A stretch of 47,757 nt of DNA. Source: Bacteroidaceae bacterium (GTDB lineage: Bacteria; Bacteroidota; Bacteroidia; Bacteroidales; Bacteroidaceae). Position numbers and translations under genes: made by a program. The stretch lies in the NCBI GenBank assembly GCA_900752815.1, contig CAADWS010000067.1:1-47757 (forward strand). Reading direction: 5' to 3'. The notes under the pieces are model-generated. The model saw nothing but the letters and a program-made list of their open reading frames with translations. It was not told the origin of the DNA and ran no database searches. Of the stretch, positions 14,336 through 25,653 are shown one piece after another (positions within the stretch are counted from its first letter, which is position 1; each line of letters opens with the position of its first letter).

Positions 14336-17300
14336 TTACAACTTCATACCACGTGCTTCTCGGTGTTCTATTCCCAATCTGCTGCCTATGATAATATGGT
14401 CATGGATGGTAATGTCCGACTTCTGTACCGCCTGACCACCCTGTTCCTGCCCCTGACTTGGCGTTTCCTCATGCTTGGGAGCCAGTTCCAACTGTATCTT
14501 GCGGTCGAGGGCGGCAAGCTCGGACTTCAACAGCTTCAGCTCATCCTCCTTCTTCCATGTCTTGCCCGCAATCTCCCGCAACTGCGGTATCTCGCGTTCC
14601 AGCACTTCGTTCTTTTCCTCGTACTGCCTGATAATCGCAGGAATGTGCTCCAACGCATTGAGGAAGTTCACGGCGGCGGCATGGGTGTCCACCATCGCCA
14701 GATGACCGTTGTTGTACTTGTACTTATAGTGCCCCTCGATGACAAAGCGGTTGTCGATGGTCTCGCGCCCGTCACAAATCATCCGCTCGCTGACGACCTT
14801 GACGGGAAAGCCGTATAGTTCTCCGATTTGCAGGTACTGTCCGCCCGTCGTGGCATTCTTGGCTATCTCCTGCAACTTCCTGCCAATGGCCTTCTCGTCG
14901 GTCGTGCTTAGCCCGTCAATCCGTATCGGGTTGAGCCGGTTGCCGTCCCTGTCGGTCTTGGCAGCAGCGGTGAACTTCTCCCAATCTTCCGTCATGGCGG
15001 CGATAACGGCTTTGTTGTCGGCCAGTTCTTTGGTCTTGCCCTCCAGTTTCCATTCCGAATCGCGCTTGCCCCTGTTGAACGACTTGCGCTCACCTTCCAG
15101 CGAGGCTATCTTCTTTTCGAGCTTTGCCTTGTCGAGCAGGTCCGTATTGCCGGACAGAATCGCCATATATTCCGAGAAATTCATGCCCGACTTCTCGTCC
15201 ATCGCCCCCTCGTCGATGGTTCGTGCGCCCATCGCACCGCTTTTCAGCTGCGAGATAAATGTCTGCTTGCAATGCAGCAGGTTGAACTTGTACGAGTCCA
15301 GCGACTTCTCCACTGCGTAGATGATGACATCCACCTTGTTGTCCGCATAGAGCTTGGCTATCTCGTTACCTTTCCTGACCGCCCGGCCGTCACGCTGTTG
15401 CAGGTCGGATGGGCGCCAGGGACAATCTAAATGATGGATAGCGACCGCCCTGCGTTGGGCGTTCACGCCCGTGCCGAGCATACTGGTAGAGCCGAACAGC
15501 ACCCGCACATAACCGTTGTTCATCGCCTCTATCACCGCCTTGCGTGCCTTCTCGTTCTTGCACTCCTGAATGAAGCGGATTTCGTGGGCGGGTATGCTGT
15601 AGTCCTCCACCAGCTTGCGCTTGATTTCGGTATAGACGCTCCAGCCGCCACCGGGCTGGTACGTGCCCAAATCCGAGAAGACGAACTGCGTCCCCTTGTG
15701 GGCGTCATACCTGCGGTAATACTCCGCTATCATCCTGGCGCAATGGCTCGCCTTGTTGTCGGGGTGGTCTTCATACGCCGGGTCTATCATGCGCATATCA
15801 AGCGCCATTTTCCTTGCATAGTCCGTAGCGATGAGCATCTTCGCCTTTTCTTCCGTTTCCGACAGCGGCGGTCTGCCCAGAATGGTCGCATCGCCCGACT
15901 TGGCGAACTGCATCAGCTTTCCGATGAACACCTCCTGGTCGGGCGTAGGCGGTATGTGATGCAGTATCTCGTTCTTCTTCGGGCGGTCCACGCCCACGTC
16001 CTCCGCCGTGCGGTAGTCGGTTATCTCGTTGTAGAACGCCGCCAGCTCCGGCACCTTAATAAAATAGCGGAAGCGTTCCTTCTGCACGATGCTGTTCGTC
16101 ACGTTGAACTCGAAGTCGGTCGTCTTCTTGGCGAATATCGCCGCCCATGCGTCGAAGCAGCGGATGTCCTGTTTCTCCAGCGCCTTCGGACGCAGGTACT
16201 TGAACAGCAGGTACAGTTCCGTCAGCGAGTTGCTGATGGTCGTGCCGGAGAGGAACGTCGCCCCCAAGTCCCGGCCAGTGCGCTCCTGTATGGTGCGGAT
16301 GGCGAACAGCAGGTTCAGCGCCTTCTGGCTTCCTTCTGAATTGCCCAGACCCGCCACACGGTCGTGACGGGTGTTGAACGTCAGGTTCTTGAACTGGTGG
16401 CTCTCGTCGATGAACAGGTGGTCGATGCCCATCTGCTTGAAGTCCGCCACGTCGTCCGTCCTTGTCTTTATGGCGTATTCCACCTTTTCGAGTTTCGCCT
16501 GAAGGTTGACTTTCCTTTTCTCCAATCCACGCAGCATGGCTCGTGACACGTCCTTGCCTTGGGTGCGCAGCACTTCGAGGTTTTCCTTCACCGTGTCCAG
16601 CTCCTCCTGCAGGATGCGCTGCTGCAACTCCGGCGACTGCGGGATTTTCCCGAACTGGTCGTGCGACATGATGATGCAATCCCAGTCGTTGTTGCGGATG
16701 TCGTTGAAGAAACGCACGCGGTTGGCGGCGGCAAAGTCCTTCTCCGAGGCGTAGAGGATGCGGGCGTTGGGATAAGCCTTGCGGTAGGTCTCGGCTATCT
16801 CGCGCACGTTGGCTTTCAGCCCGATAATCATCGGCTTGTGTACCACTCCCAGACGCTTCATCTCGTGCGCTGACACGCACATTATCAGCGTCTTGCCGGT
16901 TCCGACCTCATGGTCGGCTATCCCGCCGCCGTTCTGTTTCAGCATCCAGATGCAGTCCTTCTGCGAGGGGTACAAGTCCATTATGCCCAAGCCTTTCAGG
17001 TCCAAGTCCGGGAACTTCTGGTGCGATCCGTCATACTTCGGGCGCACGAAACAGTTGAACTTGTCGTTGTACATGTCCGTCAGCCGCTTCTTGAACTCCG
17101 GCGACTGTTCCTCCAGCCACTCGGTAAAGCCGTTTCGTATCTCGTCAATCTTCGCGTTGGCAAGCTGTATGCCCTCGCTGTCACGCACCTTGATGTCGTT
17201 GCCGTTCTCGTCCTTTCCGATGCTTTTCATCATGTCGGGGCAGGTGTTGTGCAGGGCGTGCTTCAGCAGGTTCATGCCGTCGTAGTTGCGGTAGTAGCCC

Positions 17301-20101
17301 TTCACAAGGAATTCGTCCGTGATTTTCATCGTCCGATAGGCGCATTTCACCGAATACTCGTCGAGGCTCTCCGAGTAGGTTATCCGCACCTCCGTGTCGA
17401 ACAGGCGGCTCATATAGGCGGCATACACGCCCGTGGGTATCCAACGCTCCCCGAAGTTGAAGTCCAGGTCCTCGAAAGGGATTTGTTCGGGTACGCTCTC
17501 GCGCAGTGCCGCCAAAGCCTCCTGCGCCTGCGGCATCATCCCGTGGCCCTCATGTCCCTTTATCCATTCCTCCACATCAGCTACTTTCTGCACCACGTTT
17601 CCGGCGATGAAACTGTCAGCTATCTCGTAGCCGTCCGCCAACGGGTTGTAGAACACCCGTCCTTTCAGGACTTCGAGCATCTCCGCCTGCGGCAGGTCGC
17701 AGAGAGATTCCATGTAGGGCAGGTTCACGCCGCCGTACAGGTTGAGCGAGGCGGACAGGGCTTCTTCGGGCGACTCCACCTCGACAAGCGTTTCCTGCGA
17801 AAAGGAAACGGGACGGTCGAAGATGTCCGCCTTGACGAACTGCCCGTTCTCGCCGCGTTCCAGCGAGAGCATGTTGCGCCCTGAAGCGTCCATCAGGATG
17901 AGCTTCGCGTTGTGCTTGGCATTCAGGTTGCCGTAGCGCATGACGAACTCGTCGTAGTAGGTGTTCAGGTTGCGGCGCAGCAGGGCGTTCTCCTCGTGGT
18001 TCTCCGCTTCGTAAGCGTAAAGCCGCTCGTAGGTGTTGCGCAAGTCGATGTAGAGTTGCGCCTTCTGCGCCTGCATTCCGTCCATGTCGAGCGGCTGGAA
18101 GGTAGCCCCGTAGCGGGTGACATCCTTCAGCACCCCGATTTGGAAGCGGACGCCGCCCGTGTGTTCCCATACCAGTGAGCCGTCTTTCAGGTGCGGCTCC
18201 ATTATGCCTTTGAACGGGCGCGGTTTCATTGCTTCCTCTTTCCTGCGCTGCCGTTCTTCCGGGGGCAGGGCGGCTTCCTCCCCGCGCATCTCCCTTTCCA
18301 CACGCTCTATCTGTTTTTTCGCCCGCACTTCGTATGCGTTCTCTATCGGATAGACAGTTTGCACCTTTTCCGCTTGCTTGGCGGCATTGGCATCCATCTT
18401 CTCCTTTCCCAAACGGCGCAGTTCGGCACGCCGTTCGGGAGTGAGCGACATCATCATTTCGTAGAAGCCGTTGATGGGCGGGTTGGTTTCCCAGTCCAGA
18501 CTACGGTAAACGGCATCCTCCGGGTCATCGTCTATGGCAGGCTTCTCTACAGGCGGTTCGGGCATGGGCTGTTCAGCTTCTTTCGGCTTCACCTCTATCT
18601 GTTCCAGTTCCGACGGGGAAAACAGCGGCTGTTCCTGCTGCTTTTTGCGTTTGGACTTGCCGCCTTTCTTCCTCTCCGGTTTCAGCCCGCGTTCCGCCAT
18701 CCGCCGTTCCTCCTGCGTGTAGCCAAACAAATCGTATAAGTCCATTACCGCGGCTTCAGGCCGTTTTGTTCCCATCTCCTGCGCTACGGCTTGCGCCGGT
18801 TCCGCCTTTGGCGGCACCGGATTTTCTTCTCTTTTCATCTCCGGCTGTTGCCCGGTAACCGCCTTGATGTCATTCTCTTTTTTCGTCTCTGCCAGTGTAG
18901 GCTGTACAGCTATGGTCTGCCGGGGTTCCAGCCTTTCACCCTTGATGCCGTTGTAGCGTTCCAGGTCCAGCCTTGCCGACAGGTCGTCCGACAGCATCCG
19001 GTACAGGTCCGTGGCGATGCCCTCCACGCCGCCGCTGTGCGTATAGACGATGGCAGGCTTGCCGTAAGGGTCGGTGTCACGTTTCGCGTCAGTGTGGATG
19101 ATATGTTCCGGGTGGTCGAACAGATACCCGTTGGTGACAATGTTCGTATGGTTGTTCTTCACGACATCGCCAAACTTCCTGTCCTCTTCGGAAAGCTCCT
19201 CCTTGCCTTCGTTCTTTTGCAGGACAATCAGGTCACAGCCTACTTCCGTGTTGGCATTTTCCGTGAACAGGTTGTTCGGCAGGCGGATGGCGGACAACAG
19301 ATCCGCTTTGCGTGTCATCATGTAGCGTGTGCCGCCGTTGCCCTCCGTGTCCAGCACGCCCCGCGAGGTAATGAACGCCACGATGCCGCCGTCACGCACC
19401 GCGTCCAGCCCTTTCAGGAAGAAATAGGTATGCACCTTCCTTGCCGCTATTCTCCGGAAGGTCGAGCCGTTCTCAAACTCAGGGTCGAACACGGCTATGT
19501 CCCCGAAAGGGATGTTGGATATGGCAAGGTCAAACCGGTTCAGGAACGGCTTTTCTATCTTCTCGAAGCCTTCCGTGCGTATCTTCTGCTCCGGGTACAG
19601 GTGTCCCAGCATCTTGCCTGTCAGCAGGTCTTTCTCGAAGGCCATCACCTCTGCCTGTGGGTTGTCCGACAACACCGAGCCGATGAACGCGCCCATGCCT
19701 GCCGAAGGCTCCAGCACGAGCTTCGGGCGTACCTTCCTGTCGTGCAGCACGTCCGCGATGGTATCCGTGATGGCCTGCGGCGTGTAGAACGCCGTCAGCA
19801 CCGAGGCTTTCAGCGAATCCACATACCGCTTGTACTCCGTTTCATCCCTGCTGTTCTCCCGGATGATGCGGTGCAGCTCCACCGTAGGCGCGAACAGTTC
19901 GAGGTCGGACTTCGCCCAATGCACGGCGTCGGAGAGTTCCCTTGCCGGGTTCAGGATGCACTTCAGGCCCCCGAAGCCGCAGTAACGCTCCAGCAGCGCA
20001 CGTTCCCTTTCCGTCGGGGTGCGGCGCTCACGGTCAAGCGTGAACGCCGTGCGTACCGCCTCGATGTTGTCGCGCAGCTTCTGTTTCCTATTGAACGCCA
20101 T
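14336..20101 (-). CDS. Giant N6-DNA methylase/SNF2-type helicase of conjugative transposons
   Basis: 1921 residues from the ATG at 20101 (MAFNRKQKL); upstream codons overlap the DUF1896 gene in another frame. The N-terminal methylase-like region shows an AdoMet site [12 protein letters not shown] (~134) and a catalytic-type NIPFGD (~195). The helicase part has Walker A (EVGTGKTL, ~1066), DESH (~1234), SGTTISNS and the motif VI segment [12 protein letters not shown] (~1570). A charged Lys/Glu/Pro-rich linker lies around 440-560. Reading frame intact and length normal for the family in Bacteroides integrative elements. Likely anti-restriction or DNA processing during transfer; exact role unproven. 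It overlaps the upstream gene by 14 bp. Confidence 0.92.
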   Translation of the reverse strand: MAFNRKQKLRDNIEAVRTAFTLDRERRTPTERERALLERYCGFGGLKCILNPARELSDAVHWAKSDLELFAPTVELHRIIRENSRDETEYKRYVDSLKASVLTAFYTPQAITDTIADVLHDRKVRPKLVLEPSAGMGAFIGSVLSDNPQAEVMAFEKDLLTGKMLGHLYPEQKIRTEGFEKIEKPFLNRFDLAISNIPFGDIAVFDPEFENGSTFRRIAARKVHTYFFLKGLDAVRDGGIVAFITSRGVLDTEGNGGTRYMMTRKADLLSAIRLPNNLFTENANTEVGCDLIVLQKNEGKEELSEEDRKFGDVVKNNHTNIVTNGYLFDHPEHIIHTDAKRDTDPYGKPAIVYTHSGGVEGIATDLYRMLSDDLSARLDLERYNGIKGERLEPRQTIAVQPTLAETKKENDIKAVTGQQPEMKREENPVPPKAEPAQAVAQEMGTKRPEAAVMDLYDLFGYTQEERRMAERGLKPERKKGGKSKRKKQQEQPLFSPSELEQIEVKPKEAEQPMPEPPVEKPAIDDDPEDAVYRSLDWETNPPINGFYEMMMSLTPERRAELRRLGKEKMDANAAKQAEKVQTVYPIENAYEVRAKKQIERVEREMRGEEAALPPEERQRRKEEAMKPRPFKGIMEPHLKDGSLVWEHTGGVRFQIGVLKDVTRYGATFQPLDMDGMQAQKAQLYIDLRNTYERLYAYEAENHEENALLRRNLNTYYDEFVMRYGNLNAKHNAKLILMDASGRNMLSLERGENGQFVKADIFDRPVSFSQETLVEVESPEEALSASLNLYGGVNLPYMESLCDLPQAEMLEVLKGRVFYNPLADGYEIADSFIAGNVVQKVADVEEWIKGHEGHGMMPQAQEALAALRESVPEQIPFEDLDFNFGERWIPTGVYAAYMSRLFDTEVRITYSESLDEYSVKCAYRTMKITDEFLVKGYYRNYDGMNLLKHALHNTCPDMMKSIGKDENGNDIKVRDSEGIQLANAKIDEIRNGFTEWLEEQSPEFKKRLTDMYNDKFNCFVRPKYDGSHQKFPDLDLKGLGIMDLYPSQKDCIWMLKQNGGGIADHEVGTGKTLIMCVSAHEMKRLGVVHKPMIIGLKANVREIAETYRKAYPNARILYASEKDFAAANRVRFFNDIRNNDWDCIIMSHDQFGKIPQSPELQQRILQEELDTVKENLEVLRTQGKDVSRAMLRGLEKRKVNLQAKLEKVEYAIKTRTDDVADFKQMGIDHLFIDESHQFKNLTFNTRHDRVAGLGNSEGSQKALNLLFAIRTIQERTGRDLGATFLSGTTISNSLTELYLLFKYLRPKALEKQDIRCFDAWAAIFAKKTTDFEFNVTNSIVQKERFRYFIKVPELAAFYNEITDYRTAEDVGVDRPKKNEILHHIPPTPDQEVFIGKLMQFAKSGDATILGRPPLSETEEKAKMLIATDYARKMALDMRMIDPAYEDHPDNKASHCARMIAEYYRRYDAHKGTQFVFSDLGTYQPGGGWSVYTEIKRKLVEDYSIPAHEIRFIQECKNEKARKAVIEAMNNGYVRVLFGSTSMLGTGVNAQRRAVAIHHLDCPWRPSDLQQRDGRAVRKGNEIAKLYADNKVDVIIYAVEKSLDSYKFNLLHCKQTFISQLKSGAMGARTIDEGAMDEKSGMNFSEYMAILSGNTDLLDKAKLEKKIASLEGERKSFNRGKRDSEWKLEGKTKELADNKAVIAAMTEDWEKFTAAAKTDRDGNRLNPIRIDGLSTTDEKAIGRKLQEIAKNATTGGQYLQIGELYGFPVKVVSERMICDGRETIDNRFVIEGHYKYKYNNGHLAMVDTHAAAVNFLNALEHIPAIIRQYEEKNEVLEREIPQLREIAGKTWKKEDELKLLKSELAALDRKIQLELAPKHEETPSQGQEQGGQAVQKSDITIHDHIIIGSRLGIEHREARGMKL

Positions 20102-20543
20102 GGCCTTCCTCCAGATAAAGCACGACGGTTCCCACCAGTTCCGTATAGAGCAGGTCATGGGCAGGCGACAGGGCAAAGGTGTCGTCCGACGTATCGTAAC
20201 CGGCGAACAGGTTTTTCAGATAGGGGTACAGGTCGCGGCAGAACGCCTCGCGTCCGGATTCCGGCACCTCGTCGGCAAACTCCCTCTCCACGACCTCTGT
20301 CAGCAGGGCGTAGGGCGAGAAGTGCAGCCCGCGCAGCAGGACGCGCATGGCTTCCTCGTGAGCGTGTTCCACCGTGCCGCCCGACAGCCTTTCCTTTTCA
20401 AAGGTTACGGTGGCGGCTTCCTCCCTTTCTGTGATAAGGTCCGTGTCGGATACTTTGTCGGGATGGTATTTTCTCAGGTAGTCCAGCAGGTACAGCCCGT
20501 AGTAGGACAGCTCCGCCGGAAGGGTTTTCTTGTTCTGTTTCAT
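20088..20543 (-). CDS. DUF1896 family protein
   Basis: 151 residues, acidic and without leader or membrane segment. The pattern [20 protein letters not shown] at the N-terminus and [24 protein letters not shown] in the middle match the DUF1896 family that precedes the helicase in Bacteroidales integrative elements. Function unknown. The end overlaps the helicase start by 14 bp, so the two are translationally coupled. The motif CCACTAAATCC lies 8 bp upstream of the ATG on the coding strand. Confidence 0.85.
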   Translation of the reverse strand: MKQNKKTLPAELSYYGLYLLDYLRKYHPDKVSDTDLITEREEAATVTFEKERLSGGTVEHAHEEAMRVLLRGLHFSPYALLTEVVEREFADEVPESGREAFCRDLYPYLKNLFAGYDTSDDTFALSPAHDLLYTELVGTVVLYLEEGHGVQ

Positions 20544-20551
20544 TTTCTGAT

Positions 20552-20562
20552 GGATTTAGTGG
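20552..20562 (-). promoter_or_regulatory. CCACTAAATCC motif, 8 bp before the DUF1896 start
   Basis: One of four exact copies of this 11-mer in the element (also 20629-20639 plus, 23014-23024 minus, 25959-25969 plus). This copy and the one at 25959 both lie exactly 8 bp upstream of an ATG. Confidence 0.45.
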
Positions 20563-20602
20563 TGAAAAACGGATTTTGGATTTTGATAAAGGAGAAGAAA
20601 AA

Positions 20603-20639
20603 GGCACCCGGTATCCCTCCGAGTGCCGCCACTAAATCC
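20603..20639. terminator. Hairpin GGCAC-CGG/CCG-GTGCC followed by CCACTAAATCC
   Basis: GGCACCCGG (20603-20611) and CCGAGTGCC (20620-20628) pair with one mismatch. The minus-strand side continues into T residues (complement of an A-rich run at 20592-20602). It lies between the topoisomerase stop (20783) and the DUF1896 gene, and probably ends the topoisomerase transcript. The intervening 240 bp otherwise shows no gene. Confidence 0.45.
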
Positions 20640-20782
20640 ACCGTAAAACAATGCTTCAACGTATTGAAACAGATTATGAACAGTGAATCAGTGGCAAAAG
20701 TAATGCAAATCGAGGGGAGAACAAAATAAGCGAGCTTATTTTTTATTCCGAGATGCAGCTTACTTTATCAAAATTTATACAT

Positions 20783-22885
20783 TTATTTTCTTCCTCCTCT
20801 CTTGTTTATGGATTTTCTTGTCGATTTATTTTCAGGAAAGATGAATTTCGTGTTGAAATCCGCGTCGAAAGCGACTGCTGCGCTGAACGGCTTGCCCTGT
20901 TTGCTCTTGAAGCTGCTGAGGACGCCCGTTTTTCCCTTGGCCAGCAGGTCGGTCATTTCCGCATCGGTGAGCGTCCGGCCGGCTATCTGGCGGAACACCG
21001 GCAGGGCGCAGTCCGGATTGTCGCAGCGCACCACCTTGCCGTAGAACCGCATCGTGCCCGTGCCGCACTTGGGGCAGGTACAGCCCGATGCCTTGTGCCC
21101 GAAGATTTTATCACAGGCGAGCAGTTCCGTGGTGATTTTCCGGGTGTAGCCCTCGATGTCGCGGATGAAAGCCTCGTGCGGTGTTTGCCCTCTTTCTATT
21201 TTTGCCAGTTCCGCCTCCCAGCGTCCCGTCATCTCCACGTCGGCGATGTCCATGCCCTTCACGATGGAATACAGGGCAAGCCCTTTCTCCGTCGGCACAA
21301 GCGACTTCTTCACGCGCACCATGTACTCCCTTTTAAGCAGGGTCTCGATGATGGCGGCGCGGGTGGCGGGCGTGCCGATGCCGCAGTCCTTCAACGCCTG
21401 GCGCACTTCCTCGTCCTCCATACCCTCGCGTCCGGCGGTCTCCATCGCCGCCAGAAGGGTACTTTCCGTGTGGAGCGGTTTCGGACGGGTCATGCCCGAG
21501 CTCATCGAGCAGCCGTTCATTGCCAGCGTGTCGCCCTCGTTCCAGTCTGGCAGTACGGTGTCTTCCTTGTCCTCATCATAGACCGAACGCCAGCCCGCCT
21601 TGCGTACGATGCAGCCTTTCGTTTCAAACTCCACGCCTTCGCATTCCGCCCGGACGGTGGTCGTGTCCTTGACGCACTCCGGGGAGAACGCCTCAATCAT
21701 GCGCCCCACAATCATGTCGTAGATAAGCTGCTCGTTCTTGTAGAGCGCCAGCGGACGGTTGGGTGTCACCAGCAACGCATGGTGGTCGGTCACTTTCGAG
21801 GCGTCCACGCTGCGACGGTTCAGTGCGTCCATGCTTTTGATTTTATCGGCAAACAATGAATGGGCAGATAATCTTTCAAATAACAAGGGTACTTCGGCAA
21901 ACGCGTCCTCCGGAATGTAGCGGCTCGATGTTCTCGGATAGGTGATGAGCTTTGCCTCGTAGAGCGTCTGCACAAGGTCGAGCGTCTGTTCCGCCGTGAA
22001 GCCGTGCTTCGTGTTCGCTTCCTTTTGGAGCGTAGTCAGGTCGTACAGCAGCGGAGGGTTCTCCACCTTCTCCTTCTTTTCGACTCTCACGATGGTGGCG
22101 CACATCTGTTCCTTTACCTTATTATGTAATGTAGCTGCCTTTTCCTTGTCTTTCCATTTCTCTACCGAGGAGAATTTTACAACCTCGTTCACGCTCGCCG
22201 ACGGCGTGGTGAAATGAAGCTGGTGTACCGGTTCGGGTGTGAAACGCCTGTTTTCCCAGAATCGCTTGCAGACCATCGCCAGCGTGGGTGTCTGCACCCG
22301 TCCGACGGAATACGTGCCCCGCCCGGCGGCTACCGACAATGCCTGCGTGCCGTTGATGCCCACCAGCCAGTCGGCTTCACTTCTTGCTTTGGCGGCAAGG
22401 TATAGGCTGTCATACTCGTGCCCGTCCTTCAGCTCTTTCAGTCCCTTGCGGATGGCGGCGTCGGTCAGCGAGCTTATCCACAGCCTTTGGAACGGCAGGG
22501 TGCAGCCGGTGTAGGAATACAGGTACCTGAATATCAACTCGCCTTCACGGGCGCAATCGGTCGCCACGATGATGCCCTCGCTCTCGTTCCACAATTTTGT
22601 TATCACCTTGATTTGCTTCACCGAAGCCGCGTCCGCCTTACAGCCTTTGTCCGTTTTCACCTGACGGGGTATGAGTTCAAACCTTTCGGGGATGACGGGC
22701 AGGCTGTCGCGCCGGAAGCCACGGATGCCGTACCCGTCGGGCAGGGCGAGCTGTACCAAATGCCCAAGCGCCCATGTCACGTGGTAGCCGTTTCCTGTGA
22801 AATACCCTTCTTCTCTTCTCATTGCGCCGACAATCCGTGCTATCTCACGGGCGACGCTTGGTTTTTCTGCCAATATGGTAATCAT
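20783..22885 (-). CDS. topB: DNA topoisomerase III (Exc-like)
   Basis: 700 residues. N-terminal TOPRIM domain (ITILAEKPSVAREIARIVGA, then TDCAREGELIFRYLY). The type IA catalytic tyrosine lies in LITYPRTSSRYIPED (~315-330). The C-terminal part has a zinc-binding segment CTCPKCGTGTMRF...CDNPDC (~610-640) and a Topo-associated domain. In CTnDOT the corresponding protein Exc has topoisomerase activity and acts in excision. It sits 145 bp downstream of the DUF3945 gene, in the same order as other elements of this type. Intact. Confidence 0.93.
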   Translation of the reverse strand: MITILAEKPSVAREIARIVGAMRREEGYFTGNGYHVTWALGHLVQLALPDGYGIRGFRRDSLPVIPERFELIPRQVKTDKGCKADAASVKQIKVITKLWNESEGIIVATDCAREGELIFRYLYSYTGCTLPFQRLWISSLTDAAIRKGLKELKDGHEYDSLYLAAKARSEADWLVGINGTQALSVAAGRGTYSVGRVQTPTLAMVCKRFWENRRFTPEPVHQLHFTTPSASVNEVVKFSSVEKWKDKEKAATLHNKVKEQMCATIVRVEKKEKVENPPLLYDLTTLQKEANTKHGFTAEQTLDLVQTLYEAKLITYPRTSSRYIPEDAFAEVPLLFERLSAHSLFADKIKSMDALNRRSVDASKVTDHHALLVTPNRPLALYKNEQLIYDMIVGRMIEAFSPECVKDTTTVRAECEGVEFETKGCIVRKAGWRSVYDEDKEDTVLPDWNEGDTLAMNGCSMSSGMTRPKPLHTESTLLAAMETAGREGMEDEEVRQALKDCGIGTPATRAAIIETLLKREYMVRVKKSLVPTEKGLALYSIVKGMDIADVEMTGRWEAELAKIERGQTPHEAFIRDIEGYTRKITTELLACDKIFGHKASGCTCPKCGTGTMRFYGKVVRCDNPDCALPVFRQIAGRTLTDAEMTDLLAKGKTGVLSSFKSKQGKPFSAAVAFDADFNTKFIFPENKSTRKSINKRGGRK

Positions 22886-23013
22886 GTCTTTCTCTGTTTA
22901 ATCTGTTGATACTTTTGTTTTTGTTGGGGTGGAAACGGGGCACGGCCTTGTTTGTGGGATATGCGCGCAAGGCGGTGTATGCTCCCCGTTTCACCCGTCA
23001 ATCATTTTGGAAT

Positions 23014-23024
23014 GGATTTAGTGG
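23014..23024 (-). promoter_or_regulatory. CCACTAAATCC motif after the DUF3945 gene
   Basis: Exact 11-mer on the coding strand, 6 bp after the DUF3945 stop and ~130 bp before the topoisomerase start. It shares the longer context GCCGCCACTAAATCCA with the copy at 20629. Confidence 0.4.
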
Positions 23025-23030
23025 CGGCAA

Positions 23031-24593
23031 TCAGGATACCTTCATGCCTTTGGATTTTCTGGTCTGCTGTTTCTGCTGCGTTTCATTCTTCGGGGCGGTC
23101 TGTCCCTGTTGCAGCGGCTCCTTCACATGCTTCGTGGCTTCGTTGGTCTTGCCCTCGTTGTTCACGGCGAGCTGCGTGCGGCTCTCGTTGGACGGGGCGA
23201 CGGTCTGCGCAAGGTCGGGGTTCTGCGAGTAGGTCAGCGGACGGCCTTTCTCGAAGCTGAACTTCAGGTATTTCGTACAGGGCTGCCCTTGGTCGTCCTT
23301 AGCGTTGGCAAGCACCACCGTCTTGCCCGCCACGTAGTCGGCTTTCTGTTGGTCGGTGAACGTGTCGTCCTTCCATTTGCTTATCGGGCGGATGCTGCCG
23401 TCCTCGTTCGTCCACGAGCGGTTGCGGCGTTGCCCCTCTCCGTTGTTCTCCTGTTTCTGTCCTTGTGCGTCGGGATTGTCCTGTGATTTTCCCTGACGCT
23501 GCGCCTGCTGCTGCCTCGGCTGTCCCGGCACGAACTCCACATCGCGCTTGTCGGCGTTCACCTGAAGCATGGCCTCGAACTTGCGCCCGTTCTTGAGCGT
23601 CACCTCCTTGGGCAAGGCAAGTCCGGCGCGGAGGATGTCCTGTTCCGCTTTCGACAGGGCAGTCTGCCCGATTTTGCTGGGGATGCGCACCTTGTCGGCA
23701 AGCACGTCCACGACTTCATTCGTCAGGCGGTCGATGCTGATGTAGTGGGGCTTGATTTCCCCCGTCTTCTCGTTGGCGAAGTTGATGAGCTTGCCGAGGT
23801 TACCCGTGCGTTTCAACGCTTTCTTGTCCTCGTCGGTGAACGTGTAGCCCCTGTGGGGGATGTCAAGACGCGGTTCGTTTCGGATGAAATGGGGTGTCAG
23901 CTTCAGCGTGCCGTCCTCCGCCTTCTTGAACGAGAGTCGGGCTTGCAGTTCGTAACTGTCCCCTCCGAAATTCGGCTTCACCGTCACCAGCCCTGTCTTG
24001 CCGTAGTTCATCAGGGCTTTCATGTCCTTTTCCGACAGTTGCTCCCTGTCGATACCGCACTTGCGCAGTTCTTCCCAGTCCACCTGGTCATCCGCTATCA
24101 GGTTCGGCTTCTCCTGCTTCTGTTGTGTTTCAGCTTCTTGTGGCTGCTGCACATTCTGTTTCTGTTCTTCTTTTTTCTGTTCCATTTCTTCTGTCTTTTT
24201 AATGGGTTCGTTGCTTTCTTTTTTTACATTTTCCGTTGCCTCCTGCTGGTATTTGGAGGTGTCCACCTTGTGCGGGGCGAGCATGTCGGCGTTCGCCAGC
24301 GGGTCTTTCAGCAAGTCCTTGATGACCGGCAGCACCGCGTCCACCGTCTCCGCCGCCACCCGGTAGAAGCCGAAGCGTGTCGGCTCCTTGCACTGGCGGT
24401 AGAAATTCCTGAAGAAATTGTCTATCACGTCCCCGTGGCGATCGAAGCGCAGGAAGTCCTGCGAGTGTTCCGGCTTCGGGGGTGCCGTCTTGGGGTAGCC
24501 CTTGCCGTCCAGTCCGGCCACTACGCTGATTTCGCCCGTCTTCTCGTCGCGGACCACCAGCACGTCCTTCTCGTTTTTCTTTTTCTGTTCCAT
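23031..24593 (-). CDS. DUF4099/DUF3945 domain protein of conjugative elements
   Basis: 520 residues, hydrophilic. The N-terminus (VLVVRDEKTGEISVVAGLDG) is followed by a Gln/Lys/Glu-rich low-complexity linker (~115-160), a DUF4099-like segment (VDWEELRKCGIDREQL, ~168-183) and DUF3945-like repeats containing HYISIDRLTNEVVDVLADKV (~275-294). A second Gln-rich linker (~365-400) precedes a C-terminal unit with WKDDTFTDQQKADYVAGKTV. Corresponds in position to orf3 of the CTnDOT excision operon. Biochemical role unknown. It starts 6 bp after the helix-turn-helix gene. Confidence 0.85.
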   Translation of the reverse strand: MEQKKKNEKDVLVVRDEKTGEISVVAGLDGKGYPKTAPPKPEHSQDFLRFDRHGDVIDNFFRNFYRQCKEPTRFGFYRVAAETVDAVLPVIKDLLKDPLANADMLAPHKVDTSKYQQEATENVKKESNEPIKKTEEMEQKKEEQKQNVQQPQEAETQQKQEKPNLIADDQVDWEELRKCGIDREQLSEKDMKALMNYGKTGLVTVKPNFGGDSYELQARLSFKKAEDGTLKLTPHFIRNEPRLDIPHRGYTFTDEDKKALKRTGNLGKLINFANEKTGEIKPHYISIDRLTNEVVDVLADKVRIPSKIGQTALSKAEQDILRAGLALPKEVTLKNGRKFEAMLQVNADKRDVEFVPGQPRQQQAQRQGKSQDNPDAQGQKQENNGEGQRRNRSWTNEDGSIRPISKWKDDTFTDQQKADYVAGKTVVLANAKDDQGQPCTKYLKFSFEKGRPLTYSQNPDLAQTVAPSNESRTQLAVNNEGKTNEATKHVKEPLQQGQTAPKNETQQKQQTRKSKGMKVS

Positions 24594-24599
24594 TTCGGT

Positions 24600-24983
24600 T
24601 TACTTTTTACGGTTTGTCTTTCTTTTATTGTTTGGTTTACTCTTGCCATCGCTCGCCTTTCCCTGTTCCCTGTCGCGGAGTATCTCCCTCATGTGGGTGC
24701 TGATGAACAGCTCCACGTCCGACCTGCGGTAATAGGTCTTGTGGCGGTGCATCCGGTAGGGAAGCAGCCCGTCGCTGCGGTAGCGTTGCAGGGTGCGCTT
24801 GCTCACGTGGAGCAGCATGCACACGTCCTGGTTGTCCATCGTGTCATCCTCCAGCAGGGCAATGCCCTGCGGCTTTTCATGTACACCACCGTGCATGGCG
24901 GAAAGCATCTCGTCCTGACGGTCAAGGCGGCTGAACACCTGCCTCATGCAGTCTTCGAAAGTGCGTCTGTCTAAAAACTCCAT
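24600..24983 (-). CDS. Helix-turn-helix protein, Xis-like
   Basis: 127 residues from the ATG at 24983, preceded by a good Shine-Dalgarno (GGAGG) at suitable distance; this decides the start over upstream codons in the same frame. A MerR/excisionase-type winged helix lies at ~50-95 (TMDNQDVCMLLHVSKRTLQRYR, then GLLPYRMHRHKTYYRRSDVELFI). The C-terminus is Lys/Arg/Asn-rich. Located between a sister gene (14 bp upstream) and the DUF3945 gene (6 bp downstream). Likely a recombination directionality factor or operon regulator, as Xis2c/Xis2d are in CTnDOT. Confidence 0.85.
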   Translation of the reverse strand: MEFLDRRTFEDCMRQVFSRLDRQDEMLSAMHGGVHEKPQGIALLEDDTMDNQDVCMLLHVSKRTLQRYRSDGLLPYRMHRHKTYYRRSDVELFISTHMREILRDREQGKASDGKSKPNNKRKTNRKK

Positions 24984-24997
24984 AGCCGTTCCTCCTT

Positions 24998-25348
24998 TCA
25001 TTTCTTGCCTGTCTTTCCACCCGTGCGGAGCAGGTAGTTGTGTCTCAGTTCCTCCGGCTTCTCCGGTGAAGTCCTGACCGCGTTCTCCCGGATGATGCGC
25101 TCCACTTCTTCGGGTGGGTAGCGGCAGTCGCCCCGGATGATGACATACTTGATGCGTTTCTCCGTCCTCAGCCGTTGCAGCGTGCGGCGGCTGATGCGGA
25201 GCAGGCGCATCACCTCGCGGCTGTCCAGAAGTCCGGCGGTTTCCTGTTCCCGTTTTTCCGGACTGTGTTTCCTCACATGGGAGGCGATTTCCTCGATGCG
25301 CCCTACGATGTCCTTGTAGGCGGCGCTTTCCATCGTGATGATTTCCAT
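24998..25348 (-). CDS. Helix-turn-helix protein, Xis-like
   Basis: 116 residues. The N-terminal ~40 residues are helical; a winged helix follows (LLDSREVMRLLRISRRTLQRLR, then IKYVIIRGDCRYPPEEVERII). It is related to the three other small helix-turn-helix proteins here and heads the leftward operon. An alternative start at 25333 would remove five residues. Expected to bind element DNA as regulator or excisionase. Confidence 0.83.
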   Translation of the reverse strand: MEIITMESAAYKDIVGRIEEIASHVRKHSPEKREQETAGLLDSREVMRLLRISRRTLQRLRTEKRIKYVIIRGDCRYPPEEVERIIRENAVRTSPEKPEELRHNYLLRTGGKTGKK

Positions 25349-25653
25349 TTCTCAATCAGTTTTAATCGTTAGTGAATCAATTTGTCGGAAGCAAAATTCG
25401 GCCATTTCCAAAGGGCGGGCACGGTACTTACCCGTAACTTACGTGAGATTTTTATGGATTTTTCGCCTCCCGGGAGCTTCAACGGGCATTTTAATCATGG
25501 AAAACCGCCTGACCGACACTCCGGGCCGCCTGTTCCCGCCGTGTCCTGATGTGGCACAATAAAAAGTGCCACAAGCTGCCACCGCTTCCTTGTCCGGCCG
25601 GTTCCGGCTCACGGCTGTGTAATTTTGCGGCAAACCGATAAAATTTTGGAAAA
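25349..25653. other. Divergent intergenic region with inverted repeat and promoter
   Basis: 305 bp between the leftward and rightward helix-turn-helix genes. It holds a perfect 8-bp inverted repeat TGTGGCAC (25550-25557)/GTGCCACA (25566-25573) with an A/T loop, a candidate operator. A -7 box TAATTTTG at 25620-25627 lies 26 bp before the ATG at 25654. The leftward side has only an imperfect -7 match (GAATTTTG, complement near 25390). Confidence 0.55.

Noticed and set aside
15431..16339. Long plus-strand frames opposite the helicase (also 16910-17884 and 18791-20434)
   Set aside because: They are composition shadows of a high-GC coding strand; the helicase frame has all motifs and is uninterrupted.
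24600..25355. A 251-codon frame covering both leftward helix-turn-helix genes
   Set aside because: Its first half is the out-of-frame shadow of the gene at 24998-25348; the true gene starts at 24983 behind a GGAGG site.
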